Source: Brevibacterium spongiae
GTDB lineage: Bacteria > Actinomycetota > Actinomycetes > Actinomycetales > Brevibacteriaceae
Length of the DNA stretch: 64,000 nucleotides
Direction: 5' to 3'
Assembly: GCF_026168515.1 (NCBI RefSeq)
Contig: NZ_CP093443.1
Span: forward strand, 3,038,001 to 3,102,000
A model generated the notes under the pieces. The model was not told the origin of the DNA, did not search any database, and worked only from the letters and a program-made list of their open reading frames with translations. A program made the position numbers and the translations under genes. This document shows, piece after piece, positions 8,948 through 17,858 of this stretch (position 1 is the stretch's first letter; every line of letters starts with the position of its first letter).

Positions 8948-8962
8948 CTGAACAGTGTTCAG
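8948..8962. promoter_or_regulatory. BioQ-like operator upstream of bioYMN
   Basis: CTGAACAGTGTTCAG is a perfect 7-1-7 palindrome 88 bases before the bioY start. It matches the TGAAC-N3-GTTMA type site recognised by the TetR-family biotin regulator BioQ in corynebacteria and mycobacteria. A possible -10 (TACAGT, minus strand, 8941-8946) directly adjoins it. No bioQ gene is in the window. Confidence 0.75.
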
Positions 8963-9052
8963 GAGTGGAATTCGGGGGTCCCGGTGGCCGCCTCGGTGCC
9001 GGTTGAGCGAATGCCGGTTCCCCGCAGGGTTTACGCATTCCTCAGCAGACGA

Positions 9053-10636
9053 TCACTCCCATTCGATGGTGCCCGGGGGCTTCGAGGTGACGTCGAGGAC
9101 GACGCGGTTGATGTCGTCGACCTCGTTGGTGATGCGGTTGGAGATCACGGAGAGCACATCGTAGGGGATGCGCGTCCAGTCGGCGGTCATCGCGTCCTCG
9201 CTCGAGACCGGGCGCAGCACGACGGGGTGGCCGTAGGTGCGGCCGTCGCCCTGGACGCCGACGGAGCGGACATCGGCCAGCAGGACGACCGGGCACTGCC
9301 AGATCTCCCCGTCGAGGCCGGCCTTCGTCAGCTCCTCGCGGGCGATGGCATCGGCCTTGCGCAGGATGGCCAGGCGCTCCTCGGTGACCTCGCCGATGAT
9401 GCGGATGCCCAGGCCGGGCCCCGGGAAGGGCTGGCGGGAGACGATGACCTCTGGCACGCCGAGTTCGCGGCCGATGGCCCTGACCTCGTCCTTGAACAGG
9501 GCGCGCAGGGGTTCGATGAGTTGGAACTGGATGTCATCAGGCAGTCCGCCGACATTGTGGTGGCTCTTGATGTTCGCCGTTCCCGATCCCCCGCCGGATT
9601 CGACGACATCGGGGTAGAGGGTGCCCTGGACGAGGAAGGCGATCTCCTCGCCCTCACCTTCCTGGGCTTCGAGAACGAGGTCAGAAGCAGCCGTCTCGAA
9701 GGTGCGAATGAACTCGCGGCCGATGATCTTGCGCTTCTCTTCCGGGTCGGTGACGCCGGCAAGCTGGGACAGGAACTGCTCACGGGCATCGACGGTGACC
9801 AGACGGACGCCGATCGAGTCGACGTAGTCCTTCTCGACCTGCACGCGTTCGTCCTGACGCAGCAGGCCGTGGTCGACGAACACGCAGGTGAGCTGGTCGC
9901 CGATGGCCTTGTGGACGAGTGCTGCGGCCACGGACGAGTCGACGCCTCCGGACAGTCCGCAGATGACCTTCTTGTTGCCGACGCGGGCGCGGATGAGGTC
10001 GACCTGCTCGTCGATGACGGACTCGTTCGTCCAGTCGGCTTCGAGGCCGGCGACGTTGAAGAGGAAGTTCTCGAGGATCTTCTGCCCGTTCTCCGAATGG
10101 AGGACCTCGGGATGCCACTGCACGCCGGCGAACCTCTTCGCCGGGCATTCGAACGCGGCGACGGGGGTGTCCGGGGTGGAGGCGAGCACATCGAAGTCGG
10201 CAGGCGCCTCGGCGACGGAATCTCCGTGGGACATCCACACCTTGTAGGCGGCCGGGGTATCGGCCAGCAGCGAACCGGTGGCCGTCACGGAGACCGGGGT
10301 GGAGCCGTATTCGCGCTTATCGGTCTTCGCAACCCGCCCGCCGAGGGCCGTCGACATGAGCTGGAAGCCGTAGCAGATGCCCATCGTCGGGATGCCGAGG
10401 TCGAACACAGACGTGTCGAAGCTCGGGGCGCCCTCGTCGTTGACGCTCGAAGGACCGCCGGAGAGCACGATGGCCACGGGGTTCTTCGCCGCGAACTCGG
10501 ACGCCGGGGCGTCATGGGCGATGATCTCCGAGTACAGGCCGGCTTCGCGGATGCGGCGCGCGATGAGCTGGGCGTACTGGGCGCCGAAATCGACGACGAG
10601 GACAGGGGGCACCTGCGTGGACTGAGATTGCGTCAT
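9053..10636 (-). CDS. guaA: GMP synthase (glutamine-hydrolysing) GuaA
   Basis: 527 aa. Converts XMP to GMP using glutamine and ATP. The N-terminal class I amidotransferase holds Cys88 in GICYGFQ and the His/Glu pair in VQWHPEV. The ATP-pyrophosphatase domain has the P-loop [14 protein letters not shown]. The C-terminal dimerisation domain ends in the conserved [11 protein letters not shown]. It is full length and stands alone, with DUF3817, SURF1 and guaB3 upstream on the same strand. Confidence 0.98.
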   Translation of the reverse strand: MTQSQSTQVPPVLVVDFGAQYAQLIARRIREAGLYSEIIAHDAPASEFAAKNPVAIVLSGGPSSVNDEGAPSFDTSVFDLGIPTMGICYGFQLMSTALGGRVAKTDKREYGSTPVSVTATGSLLADTPAAYKVWMSHGDSVAEAPADFDVLASTPDTPVAAFECPAKRFAGVQWHPEVLHSENGQKILENFLFNVAGLEADWTNESVIDEQVDLIRARVGNKKVICGLSGGVDSSVAAALVHKAIGDQLTCVFVDHGLLRQDERVQVEKDYVDSIGVRLVTVDAREQFLSQLAGVTDPEEKRKIIGREFIRTFETAASDLVLEAQEGEGEEIAFLVQGTLYPDVVESGGGSGTANIKSHHNVGGLPDDIQFQLIEPLRALFKDEVRAIGRELGVPEVIVSRQPFPGPGLGIRIIGEVTEERLAILRKADAIAREELTKAGLDGEIWQCPVVLLADVRSVGVQGDGRTYGHPVVLRPVSSEDAMTADWTRIPYDVLSVISNRITNEVDDINRVVLDVTSKPPGTIEWE

Positions 10637-10665
10637 GGTCCAATTCTAAGCGTCGGAAACGCGAC

Positions 10666-10679
10666 GCCCGAATTCGGGC
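10666..10679. repeat. 14-bp perfect palindrome in the guaA upstream region
   Basis: GCCCGAATTCGGGC lies 30 bases before the guaA ATG and about 80 bases after the DUF3817 stop. There is no T-run, so it is a weak terminator candidate and might instead be an operator for guaA. Confidence 0.4.
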
Positions 10680-10760
10680 TCTCAGCCGACGAAAAGGGCA
10701 CATACGCGGCCGTGGGCAGCGCCGCCTCGGCGAGGGGATACGGGTGTCGGACCCGGGCCC

Positions 10761-11204
10761 TCAGCTCTTGGGCGCGACGACGACGGCGGCTTCGAGTTCG
10801 CCTTCGACCTGACGGTGGATGCGGCGTTCGAGGATGAACGACATGACCGGCACGACGCCGGCGAGCGCGAGGATGAGGTAGCGGCCCAGCGTCCAGCGCA
10901 TCTGCTGATTGAGCCAGAAGCAGCCGATGAGGTAGACGACGTAGCACCAGCCGTGGCAGATCGCGATGGCCGCGGCGAGGTTGAAGTCACCGAAGGTCAG
11001 GGCCGTGGCGGAATCGGCGGCGATGAGGTACTTGTAGATCATCTCGACCGTGAGGATGAGCAGCATGGTGCCGGTGATGAGCGCCATCACGCGGTAGAAC
11101 TTCAGCGCATTGCGCGCCGAGGTGAAGCGCTTGACGCTCCACACATTGCTCTCATCGAAGTTGGGGCGGGAGTCCAAGGACTCGTGTTCTTCGCTCACGC
11201 TCAA
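10761..11204 (-). CDS. DUF3817 integral membrane protein
   Basis: 147 aa if it starts at the TTG overlapping the SURF1 stop (TTGA). A GTG two codons later has better spacing from the GGAGG. Three membrane segments are visible (about residues 38-57, 77-98 and 105-125). FYRVMALITGTMLLIL and AICHGWCYVVYLI match the family. Function unknown. DUF3817 genes commonly sit next to SURF1 and guaB3/guaA in actinobacteria, as here. Confidence 0.85.
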   Translation of the reverse strand: MSVSEEHESLDSRPNFDESNVWSVKRFTSARNALKFYRVMALITGTMLLILTVEMIYKYLIAADSATALTFGDFNLAAAIAICHGWCYVVYLIGCFWLNQQMRWTLGRYLILALAGVVPVMSFILERRIHRQVEGELEAAVVVAPKS

Positions 11205-12172
11205 TTTCCTCCGGTCGTGGATGTATCGGTCTTTCGGGTGCTCTTGCCCGCCTTGCCCGGCTTCTTCCCGCCGTGGCGGTGGGCCGGCAGTCCGGTCAGG
11301 TTCGACATCACCTCGGGGTCGATGGTCGACGAGCCGGCGGGTTTGACGACAACATACTCGGCGCGGTTCTCCGAATCCTGAGAATCCTCGCCGAGGCGGC
11401 GCTTGAAATAGTCGTCACGCAGCAGTTGGAACCACATGTAGAGGGCCATGGCGGCGAAGATGATCCATTCGAGGGCGTACACCGCCGACTGCAGATCGAA
11501 TCCGCCCTCATCGCGGGTCGTCGTGGTCGGGACCTGGGCGAGTCCGTCGGTGCCGATCGAGGCGGCCGCGCCGCTGGCCTTCTCCGGGATGAGGAAACCG
11601 GAGTAGGTGAGCAGGTCGGGGAACATGTTGATGATCTGCGAGGTCGAGACCGTGCGCACCTGCCCCTCGGGCAGGTCGTTGCCGGGTTCCGGCCCTTCGA
11701 TCGGTCCGATCCGGGCGGTGAGTTCGACGTCGCCGGACTTCGCCTGCGAGGACATGGCGGCATCCTCGCCGGTGGTGAATCCGCGGACGACGGGGATCGC
11801 GATCGTCTTCTCGTCGGCGCCTTCGGCGGTGACTCCCTCACCGAGGTGGGCGTCGTCGGGGGCGAACATCGTGACCACCCAGTACCCGTCATCGCCGTCC
11901 TGGACGCGGCCGGGAACGACGACCTGGGCGTCGGGCAGCCAGTGGCCGGACAGGCTGACCCGTTGATCGGCGAGGATGCCGGGCATCGGGGCCTGCGCAT
12001 TCATCACCGCGTTGAAGTCCTTGACCTCGTCGACATCGGCGGAGTTCGTGATGTCGTTCTTGTGCTGGGCCCGGTCGACCTGCCACGCGGAGAGGCCGAC
12101 GAAGCAGGTGACGAGCACCAGGACGAGGAGCAGGGACCCAAGCCATTTGGGAGTCAGTGCCAGACGGAACAG
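11201..12172 (-). CDS. SURF1 family membrane protein (apparent CTG start)
   Basis: 323 aa from a CTG at 12172. The open frame continues upstream to 12745 inside guaB3, but no ATG, GTG or TTG lies near the conserved N-terminus LFRLALTPKWLG, and GGTGG is six bases before the CTG. A transmembrane helix is at about 12-32 and a second at about 245-263. Between them is the SURF1 extracytoplasmic domain (QVDRAQHKN, VSLSGHWLPD, VPVVRGF). SURF1 proteins assist haem-copper oxidase assembly. A charged Lys/Gly-rich tail ends the protein. It begins two bases after the guaB3 stop. Confidence 0.85.
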   Translation of the reverse strand: MFRLALTPKWLGSLLLVLVLVTCFVGLSAWQVDRAQHKNDITNSADVDEVKDFNAVMNAQAPMPGILADQRVSLSGHWLPDAQVVVPGRVQDGDDGYWVVTMFAPDDAHLGEGVTAEGADEKTIAIPVVRGFTTGEDAAMSSQAKSGDVELTARIGPIEGPEPGNDLPEGQVRTVSTSQIINMFPDLLTYSGFLIPEKASGAAASIGTDGLAQVPTTTTRDEGGFDLQSAVYALEWIIFAAMALYMWFQLLRDDYFKRRLGEDSQDSENRAEYVVVKPAGSSTIDPEVMSNLTGLPAHRHGGKKPGKAGKSTRKTDTSTTGGN

Positions 12173-12173
12173 T

Positions 12174-13307
12174 TCAGACCACCGTTCCAGACTGGTAAGG
12201 CGAGACGGTAACGTCGACGCGTTGGAATTCCTTGAGGTCGAGGTAGCCGGTCGTGGCGAGTGCCCGGCGCAGGGCACCGGCGAGGTTGAGTTCGCCGATC
12301 GCGGTGCGTCCGGGTCCGAAGAGGACCTGTTCGAGGCTGCCGACGGTGCCGAGTTCGACGCGGTGGCCGCGCGGCAGCTCCGGGTGGTGGGCTTCGGCTC
12401 CCCAGTGCATGCCGCGGCCCGGGGCCTCGGTCGACCGTGCCAGGGCGGTGCCGAGCATGACGGCGTCGGCGCCGACTCCGAAGGCCTTGACGATGTCTCC
12501 GCTGGTGCCCAGTCCGCCATCGGCGATGACGTGGACGTAGCGGCCGCCGGATTCATCCATGTAGTCGCGGCGGGCGGCGTGGACGTCGGCGACGGCCGTG
12601 GCCATCGGGGCGTGGATGCCCAGGGTCTTCCGGGTCGTGGCCGCCGCTCCCCCGCCGAAGCCGACGAGGACGCCGGCGGCACCGGTGCGCATGAGGTGCA
12701 GGGCCGCGGTGTAGGTGGCGGCTCCGCCGACGATGACGGGCACATCGAGTTCGTAGATGAACTGTTTGAGGTTGAGCGGTTCGGTGTGGGTCGAGACGTG
12801 TTCGGCCGAGACCGTGGTGCCGCGGATGACGAAGATGTCGACTCCGGCGTCGACGACGGTCTTGTAGAACTCCTGGGTCCGCTGCGGGGTCAGGGCGCCG
12901 GCGACGGTGACCCCGGCCTCGCGGATCTGCTCGAGGCGGGCGGTGATGAGCTCTGCCTGGATGGGAGCGGAGTAGAGCTCCTGCATCCGCGAGGTCGCCA
13001 TCTCGGTCGGCAGCTGGGCGATCTCTGCCAGCAGCGGGGTGGGATCGTCGTACCGGGTCCACAGTCCCTCGAGGTCGAGGACGCCGAGTCCGCCGAATCT
13101 GCCGAGGGCGATGACGGTCTCCGGCGACATCGCCGAATCCATGGGGGCGCCGATGAAGGGCAGCTCGAACTGATAGGCATCGATCTGCCAGCTCAGGGAC
13201 ACGTCTTCGGGGTCACGGGTGCGTCGAGCGGGCACGATGGCGATGTCATCGAGCGAATAGGCGCGACGACCGCGCTTGCCTCTGCCGATTTCGATTTCAG
13301 AACTCAC
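12174..13307 (-). CDS. guaB3: GuaB3 family IMP dehydrogenase-related protein
   Basis: 377 aa, GTG start. It is a TIM-barrel IMPDH/GMPR-family protein without CBS domains. The loop that in true IMPDH carries the catalytic Cys (GPGSICTTR) reads VGFGGGAAATTRK, so the Cys is absent, while the phosphate-binding VIADGGLGTSGDI and ADAVMLGTALARS segments are kept. Actinobacterial GuaB3 proteins have no agreed reaction. SURF1 begins two bases downstream. Its promoter region is now bounded by an IS element at 13384. Confidence 0.88.
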   Translation of the reverse strand: MSSEIEIGRGKRGRRAYSLDDIAIVPARRTRDPEDVSLSWQIDAYQFELPFIGAPMDSAMSPETVIALGRFGGLGVLDLEGLWTRYDDPTPLLAEIAQLPTEMATSRMQELYSAPIQAELITARLEQIREAGVTVAGALTPQRTQEFYKTVVDAGVDIFVIRGTTVSAEHVSTHTEPLNLKQFIYELDVPVIVGGAATYTAALHLMRTGAAGVLVGFGGGAAATTRKTLGIHAPMATAVADVHAARRDYMDESGGRYVHVIADGGLGTSGDIVKAFGVGADAVMLGTALARSTEAPGRGMHWGAEAHHPELPRGHRVELGTVGSLEQVLFGPGRTAIGELNLAGALRRALATTGYLDLKEFQRVDVTVSPYQSGTVV

Positions 13308-13383
13308 GCGAACAGCCTATCCCACCACCCTCCCTGCGAGGTCTCAGCCCACTATGAGGAACAGCCTGTCTCCCATTACTACC

Positions 13384-13433
13384 TGACGGGTCCCCAGCCA
13401 CCCGGCGTGGACTGGTCCCCAAAAGTTGGACTG
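13384..13433 (+). repeat. IS3-family terminal inverted repeat, orfB end
   Basis: Begins TGACGGGTCCCCAGC and ends AAAGTTGGACTG. It matches the reverse complement of 17859-17909 over nearly its whole length, with a few mismatches and one- to two-base indels. Confidence 0.88.
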
Positions 13434-13441
13434 CTGTGAGG

Positions 13442-14320
13442 TCAGCATAGTTCGTAAATAGGCTCACCATCCTTGGCGGTCTTGCTTCGATATTCCATCG
13501 GGGCAAGATCGCCAAGTCGTGTCGAGATCCTTTCGTAGTTGTACCAATGAATGTACTCATCGATCGCGGCTTTGAGGTCATCGACTGAGTCGAATTTCTG
13601 CAGATAGAACATTTCGGACTTCAACTGCCCGAAGAAGTTCTCCGCCATCGCGTTATCCCAGCAGTTTCCCTTCCGCGACATCGACGCTGTCGCACCGTGC
13701 TTGGCCAGGATCGACGCCCAGGACACGTGCTGGTACTGAAACCCCTGATCGGTATGCACCAACGGTGTCTGACCCGGCGGAAGCCCCTGACAAGCACTCC
13801 TCAATGATTCGTTCGTCAATGCCGTGTTCGGTGACGTCGACATCGAGTACGACACCACACCGGCATCGAACAGATCGATCACTGGTGACAGATACAGTTT
13901 CTTGTCTTCAACAGCGAATTCCGTGACGTCAGAAACCCATTTCTCGTTCGGTTCATCAGCGGTGAACTCCCGATTGAGTACGTTGTCAGCAACGGCCCCG
14001 ACCGTGCCGCGATGGGAGTCGAATTTCTTCTTCCGCACCTCGGTCTGCAGACCCATGTCACGCATCAATCGCAGCACCGTCTTCTTCGCGATCGTGATGC
14101 CCTGTTTGACCAAGACAGCCCAGATCTTGCGGTGCCCGTAACGTTTGTGACTCTTCTCGAAGATGTCCTCGATGAGGGTTCTCACCTGCGCGTATGGGTC
14201 GGGTCTCACGTCGAATCGTTTCTGGTGATAGAAGAACGTCGACCGGGCCAAACCCGCGACCTGCAGCAGCAATGGCAGTGGATAGTCTGCCTTGAGACTG
14301 GCAACGATGCGTGCTTTCAC
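13442..14320 (-). CDS. IS3-family transposase OrfB (DDE integrase domain)
   Basis: 292 aa from GTG 14320. It has an HTH_21-type N-terminal region (YGHRKIWAVL) and an rve catalytic core. The acidic triad is visible: Asp in WVSDVTEF, Asp in VHTDQGFQY and Glu in ENFFGQLKSE. It is normally made as an OrfAB fusion by -1 frameshifting. The -1 frame is open back to the A6 run in orfA at about 14356. With orfA interrupted, the fusion can no longer be made from its own promoter. Confidence 0.93.
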   Translation of the reverse strand: MKARIVASLKADYPLPLLLQVAGLARSTFFYHQKRFDVRPDPYAQVRTLIEDIFEKSHKRYGHRKIWAVLVKQGITIAKKTVLRLMRDMGLQTEVRKKKFDSHRGTVGAVADNVLNREFTADEPNEKWVSDVTEFAVEDKKLYLSPVIDLFDAGVVSYSMSTSPNTALTNESLRSACQGLPPGQTPLVHTDQGFQYQHVSWASILAKHGATASMSRKGNCWDNAMAENFFGQLKSEMFYLQKFDSVDDLKAAIDEYIHWYNYERISTRLGDLAPMEYRSKTAKDGEPIYELC

Positions 14321-14575
14321 AGCTGCCCTTTTTGCCTCAAGGCCCGCAGTTTTTTCAAGTAAGCGTTCTCCGCTTCAGCCCGCAGCAGCCGGTCTTGTAG
14401 CTGCCGGTACTCGGCCAGGCTGATGTCCTCGACATGCGTCTTCTTCGCCATCAGGTCTGGCTTGGATGGGGCCGGATCAGCATCGGGGTCCTGACCGTTG
14501 TCGAGGGCTCGTATTCGTGCTGTCTTGCCTTTGGCCGGCGGCGGTGTCGCGAACGCGTCTTCGCCCTTGTCCCGG
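14317..14575 (-). pseudogene. 3' part of IS3-family orfA, separated by the IS21 insertion
   Basis: Encodes the C-terminal half of OrfA: a Pro/Ala linker, then a leucine-zipper-like coiled coil (EYRQLQDRLLRAEAENAYLKKL) ending in GQL and TGA. The A6 slippery run in ACTTGAAAAAACTG lies here. The stop overlaps the orfB GTG. It joins in frame to 17511-17824 once the inner IS and one TCCCGG copy are removed. Confidence 0.88.
14570..14575 (+). repeat. Target-site duplication of the IS21-family element (left copy)
   Basis: TCCCGG immediately left of the inner element, identical to 17511-17516. Six bases fits the 4-8 bp range of IS21. Confidence 0.85.
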
Positions 14576-14753
14576 TGAGTGTGTCAACCCCATTTGGCCC
14601 CACTGTGATGCTTTGATTTGGCCCCACCCCAGCATGTGTGGTCGTGCTCGCCGCGCGTTGGTAACAGTCGCGGCCCAGCGGGGTCGGGCGGTGTTGTGTT
14701 GCGAGCCTTTCTCCGGCCACAGGAGTGGCCGGGCCTCTCAGGTTCCAGTGTGG

Positions 14754-15014
14754 TCAGAACGGCGGATCGCCAGGGCCGTAGTCGGGTTCGGTTGGTCCGA
14801 ATCGGCGACGCAGTCGCTGAAGGTCCTCAATAGCCGAATCGATCAGATCGGCGGCATGCTCGCGGCCACTGGGCTGAACAGACTCGATGGTGACACTGAT
14901 CCCGTCCAGGAGATCCTGGGCGTCATTGAGGCGTTGGCTGATGTAGGCGACCCAGTCCTCGGTGGCATCGATGGCATTTCCGCTGGCTGGTTCCTGATCC
15001 TCGGTGGTGATCAT
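14754..15014 (-). CDS. Small accessory protein of the IS21-family element
   Basis: 86 aa, acidic and mostly helical, with no recognised domain. Its ATG overlaps the istB stop (ATGA at 15011-15014), which argues for real, coupled translation. It contains a central DLIDSAIEDLQRLRRRFG helix and a Pro/Gly-rich end. IS21 elements normally need only istA and istB, so this is either a passenger or a regulatory partner of the ATPase. Confidence 0.6.
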   Translation of the reverse strand: MITTEDQEPASGNAIDATEDWVAYISQRLNDAQDLLDGISVTIESVQPSGREHAADLIDSAIEDLQRLRRRFGPTEPDYGPGDPPF

Positions 15015-15841
15015 GGTTGATCTCCTTCCTGCAAAGTGGCCTCTTCGCTCCTGGCCCGGGTGGTGCGCAGCCGGTAAGAGCTGGTGCCGGTGTTGATGAT
15101 GTGGGCGTTAAACGTCAACCGATCGACAACGGCCGCGGCCAGCCGCGGGTCGGTGAATGTCTGCCCCCACTCGCTGAACGAGGCGTTCGAGGCTGTCGCA
15201 ATCGAGGCTCGTTCCTCACGTTCGGTGATGATCTGGAAGAGTAACTCAGCTCCACGAGAATCGAGGCTGACATACCCCAACTCATCCAGGCACAGCAGGT
15301 CCAGGCGAGCATAGCGGCCCACTACCCGGGAGAGCTGCTTGGCATCGGCGGCCTCGGTGAGCTCGTTGACCAGGGCCGCCGTCGTGACGTAGCGGACTCT
15401 GCGGCCCTGCTCGGCCGCGGCGGTCCCCAGACCGATCAGCAGATGCGTCTTCCCTGTCCCGGAATCACCGAGTAGCACCAACGGCTCACCGGCATCGATC
15501 CACGCTCCGGTGGCCAGAGTCGCCAACCGGGCCGGCGGCAAATCCTCGATGGCGGCGGTATCGAAGTCGGACAGGTGCTTGGTGCGAGGAAACTTCGCTT
15601 CCTTGATCCGCCGGATCCGACGGCGGGCATCACGATCATCACACTCCGCGGCCAACACCTCAGCCAGGTAGGCCTTGTGCGAGAGCCGTTCTCGGGCTGC
15701 TGCCTCGGCCATCGGTGAGGCCTGGTCACGGATCGTGGGCATGAACAGGGTCCGACAAGCCGTGGCGATCGCGGCCTCAGCCGCCTGATCACCCAGAGCA
15801 GTCACTGCCGGCGTCGATGCCGGGATGGTTTTCGCGTTCAT
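15011..15841 (-). CDS. istB: IS21-family helper ATPase IstB
   Basis: 276 aa AAA+ ATPase of the DnaA/DnaC-related IstB family. Walker A is LLGDSGTGKTHLLIG, Walker B is LLCLDELGY, and sensor-like residues lie in VVDRLTFNAHIINTG. It activates target capture by the IstA transposase. The start overlaps the istA stop by four bases. Confidence 0.95.
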   Translation of the reverse strand: MNAKTIPASTPAVTALGDQAAEAAIATACRTLFMPTIRDQASPMAEAAARERLSHKAYLAEVLAAECDDRDARRRIRRIKEAKFPRTKHLSDFDTAAIEDLPPARLATLATGAWIDAGEPLVLLGDSGTGKTHLLIGLGTAAAEQGRRVRYVTTAALVNELTEAADAKQLSRVVGRYARLDLLCLDELGYVSLDSRGAELLFQIITEREERASIATASNASFSEWGQTFTDPRLAAAVVDRLTFNAHIINTGTSSYRLRTTRARSEEATLQEGDQP

Positions 15842-17394
15842 GCTCCCACCACCGAGACCAGTTCGTCATAGGCGCCCAGGCCCGGCACCGGCCTCTCCCC
15901 GACTGGTCCGACGTGGGCCGGGACGACCACCGCCGGTGGCGCAGTCATCGCCTGACCGGCCCGGCGGGCCTCGACCGCGACCACATCAGCATCGAAGCAT
16001 CCCAACCCGGTCGCGGTTGTCAATGCGGTGACAATGTCACCGTTGGGCAGGCTGCGGTGCAGTAGCAGCACACCGATGAGCGCCCGGGTCCCGGCCGTGT
16101 CGCCGAGTTGCCCACGCGCAGCATCCCAGAACCGTTGATGAGCGTTCGTGAACATCCCGGACTTCCGGGCAGCCGCCAGCGCGGTGGCCCCGGCGAATGC
16201 TCCGGGCTTGCGTATGAGGACTTCCAGGTAGTGATCGAGGACCAAATCTTCGGTGTACTTATGCAGCGACCGGGTATGGACAGCGACCACCCCCGACTCA
16301 GCGATCACGGTCACCGTCGTGGCCCCCAAACGCACCTGGAGGCGTCTGCCAGCCAACCGGGCCGGCACCGAGTAATAGGACTGACGTACGCACACTCTGG
16401 CTCTCGCATCGACCCGACACGACAGGGTCTGCGCGGCATCGAAGACCTCATCGGGCAAACCCCGCAGGCCAGGCAGCTCCCGGGCCGCCGCGGCCCCGAC
16501 CGTCTCGACCCGGCCGGTGATCTTTCGGTCGTCATCACCAGCATCGGCAGCGACCATGAAAGCGTTGAGCTCGGCTAAGGAGGCGAACTCGGGCACCGGC
16601 ACCAGATGACGGCGCCGGAACCGACCGACCTCCCCCTCGACGCCACCCTTCTCATGAGCACCCTTGATCCCGGGCTGGCAGAAGAAGCTATCGAACCCGT
16701 AATGCGACCTCAGGGCGACAAACCGGGGATTCTCCTCCCGTTCCCGACCCAGCAGCACCCGCACCACCGCCGGAGTCAGGTTGTCATACCGGATCATGCC
16801 CGTCGGGACTCCACCGAGCCGGTCGAAGGCCTTCACATGACCGTCGAGAAACGACTCCTGAGCCTGGTTGGCGTAAGCAATGTGCACGGCTTTACCCGAA
16901 TGCGATAGGCGCAGAATGAACATCCACAGCTTCAACCACACCCCACCGATGAGGGCGTAGAACTCCCCGAAGTCGACCTCGGCTTCAGCCGCCGGGGCAT
17001 GGGTTTGAGGAACCTTGACCTCCAACGACTGATCGAAAATGTCCCGGCGCAGCTTCGCGACCAGGGTTCGCACACTCGACTCCGCAACCTCGACTCCTTC
17101 CTCCTCGACGAGGCGCTGCCAGACCCGCCGGGCGGTATGACGCTGCTTCCGAGGGACCTCTTTGTCAGCAACTAACCAAGCCCGGACGGTGGCAACGTGC
17201 TCACCGAGGACTGGTGCTACCCTCTCCGGAGTCTTCCGCCGCGGTGGTACCGCATCCGCCAACGCCTGACGTACCGTCCTGCGGTGGACCTTGTACTTTT
17301 GGGCTAACTGTCGAATCGACATCTCATGGTCTCTGTGGTCTCGTCGGATATTCTCGAATTGCTCCACTCTCGACATCTCCTTCATATGCCCCAC
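15838..17394 (-). CDS. istA: IS21-family transposase IstA
   Basis: 518 aa. The N-terminal helix-turn-helix (SIRQLAQKYKVHRRTVRQAL) is followed by an rve core with Asp in EVDFGEF, Asp in IRYDNLTPAV and Glu in AHEKGGVEGEVG. A C-terminal Mu-transposase-like beta-barrel domain follows. A start further in, at MSRVEQF, is also possible. It appears intact, so the inner element may be active. Confidence 0.95.
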   Translation of the reverse strand: MGHMKEMSRVEQFENIRRDHRDHEMSIRQLAQKYKVHRRTVRQALADAVPPRRKTPERVAPVLGEHVATVRAWLVADKEVPRKQRHTARRVWQRLVEEEGVEVAESSVRTLVAKLRRDIFDQSLEVKVPQTHAPAAEAEVDFGEFYALIGGVWLKLWMFILRLSHSGKAVHIAYANQAQESFLDGHVKAFDRLGGVPTGMIRYDNLTPAVVRVLLGREREENPRFVALRSHYGFDSFFCQPGIKGAHEKGGVEGEVGRFRRRHLVPVPEFASLAELNAFMVAADAGDDDRKITGRVETVGAAAARELPGLRGLPDEVFDAAQTLSCRVDARARVCVRQSYYSVPARLAGRRLQVRLGATTVTVIAESGVVAVHTRSLHKYTEDLVLDHYLEVLIRKPGAFAGATALAAARKSGMFTNAHQRFWDAARGQLGDTAGTRALIGVLLLHRSLPNGDIVTALTTATGLGCFDADVVAVEARRAGQAMTAPPAVVVPAHVGPVGERPVPGLGAYDELVSVVGA

Positions 17395-17510
17395 CTCTTC
17401 GTGAACGTCTTGGTCGACATCACGAACGGTACGGCTGGTAGGTCGGGGGTGGGGCCAAATCAGAGGATCATTTTTGCTCCAAGTGGGGCCATTTCAGACT
17501 GTCACACTCA

Positions 17511-17516
17511 TCCCGG
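17511..17516 (+). repeat. Target-site duplication of the IS21-family element (right copy)
   Basis: TCCCGG, identical to 14570-14575. Confidence 0.85.
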
Positions 17517-17824
17517 TATTTCTTCGCCCAATCAACGACGGTGCGTGAGGATGCCAGGCCAAGCTCTTGAGCCAGGACGACTTTGTGTTCGCCGTCGAGG
17601 TACCGTTTCGCAGTCGCGATCTTTGTCTCTGCCGGTATGCGGCGGGGCTGGTGCGGTTCCATGACCGATATTGTTCCACGCACCAGCCACCGGTCGTGGA
17701 GGAGTTTGAGCGTGGGTTTATGCACGTCGAGCTTCGTGGCGGTCGCGGCGTAGCCGTGCCCTTTGTCGAAGAGCTCGATCGCGGCTTTGGCTTGTTCGTC
17801 TGTGATCAGACAGTCCTTACGCAT
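17511..17824 (-). pseudogene. 5' part of IS3-family orfA, separated by the IS21 insertion
   Basis: Starts at ATG 17824 and encodes the OrfA DNA-binding half: two helix-turn-helix-like blocks (YAATATKLDVHKPTLKLL and VVLAQELGLASSRTVVDW). The intact frame reads into the IS21 end and stops at 17468. Its 314 bases plus 253 bases of the left part total 189 codons with no frameshift. Confidence 0.9.
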
Positions 17825-17858
17825 GGACTGGTCCCTTCAAGTTGTCTTGTGTTGATCA

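Larger units (their letters stand above)
14576..17510 (-). mobile_element. IS21-family insertion sequence inserted into IS3 orfA
   Basis: 2,935 bp with termini TGAGTGTGTCA (left) and the complement of TGAGTGTGACA (right). Each end carries further internal copies of TGGCCCCA, as is typical of IS21 multiple terminal repeats. It carries istA, istB and a third small gene, with each start overlapping the preceding stop. The flanking TCCCGG duplication is perfect. Excision restores a 567-bp uninterrupted orfA. The element is longer than the usual 2-2.5 kb because of the third gene and its flanks. Confidence 0.92.

Noticed and set aside
8984..10837. 617-codon plus-strand reading frame
   Set aside because: It is antisense to guaA, whose motifs are intact; the frame is open only because of GC-rich third positions.
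12173..12745. Longer 514-codon start for the SURF1 gene
   Set aside because: The extra 191 codons lie entirely inside guaB3 in a different frame and have no membrane or SURF1 character.
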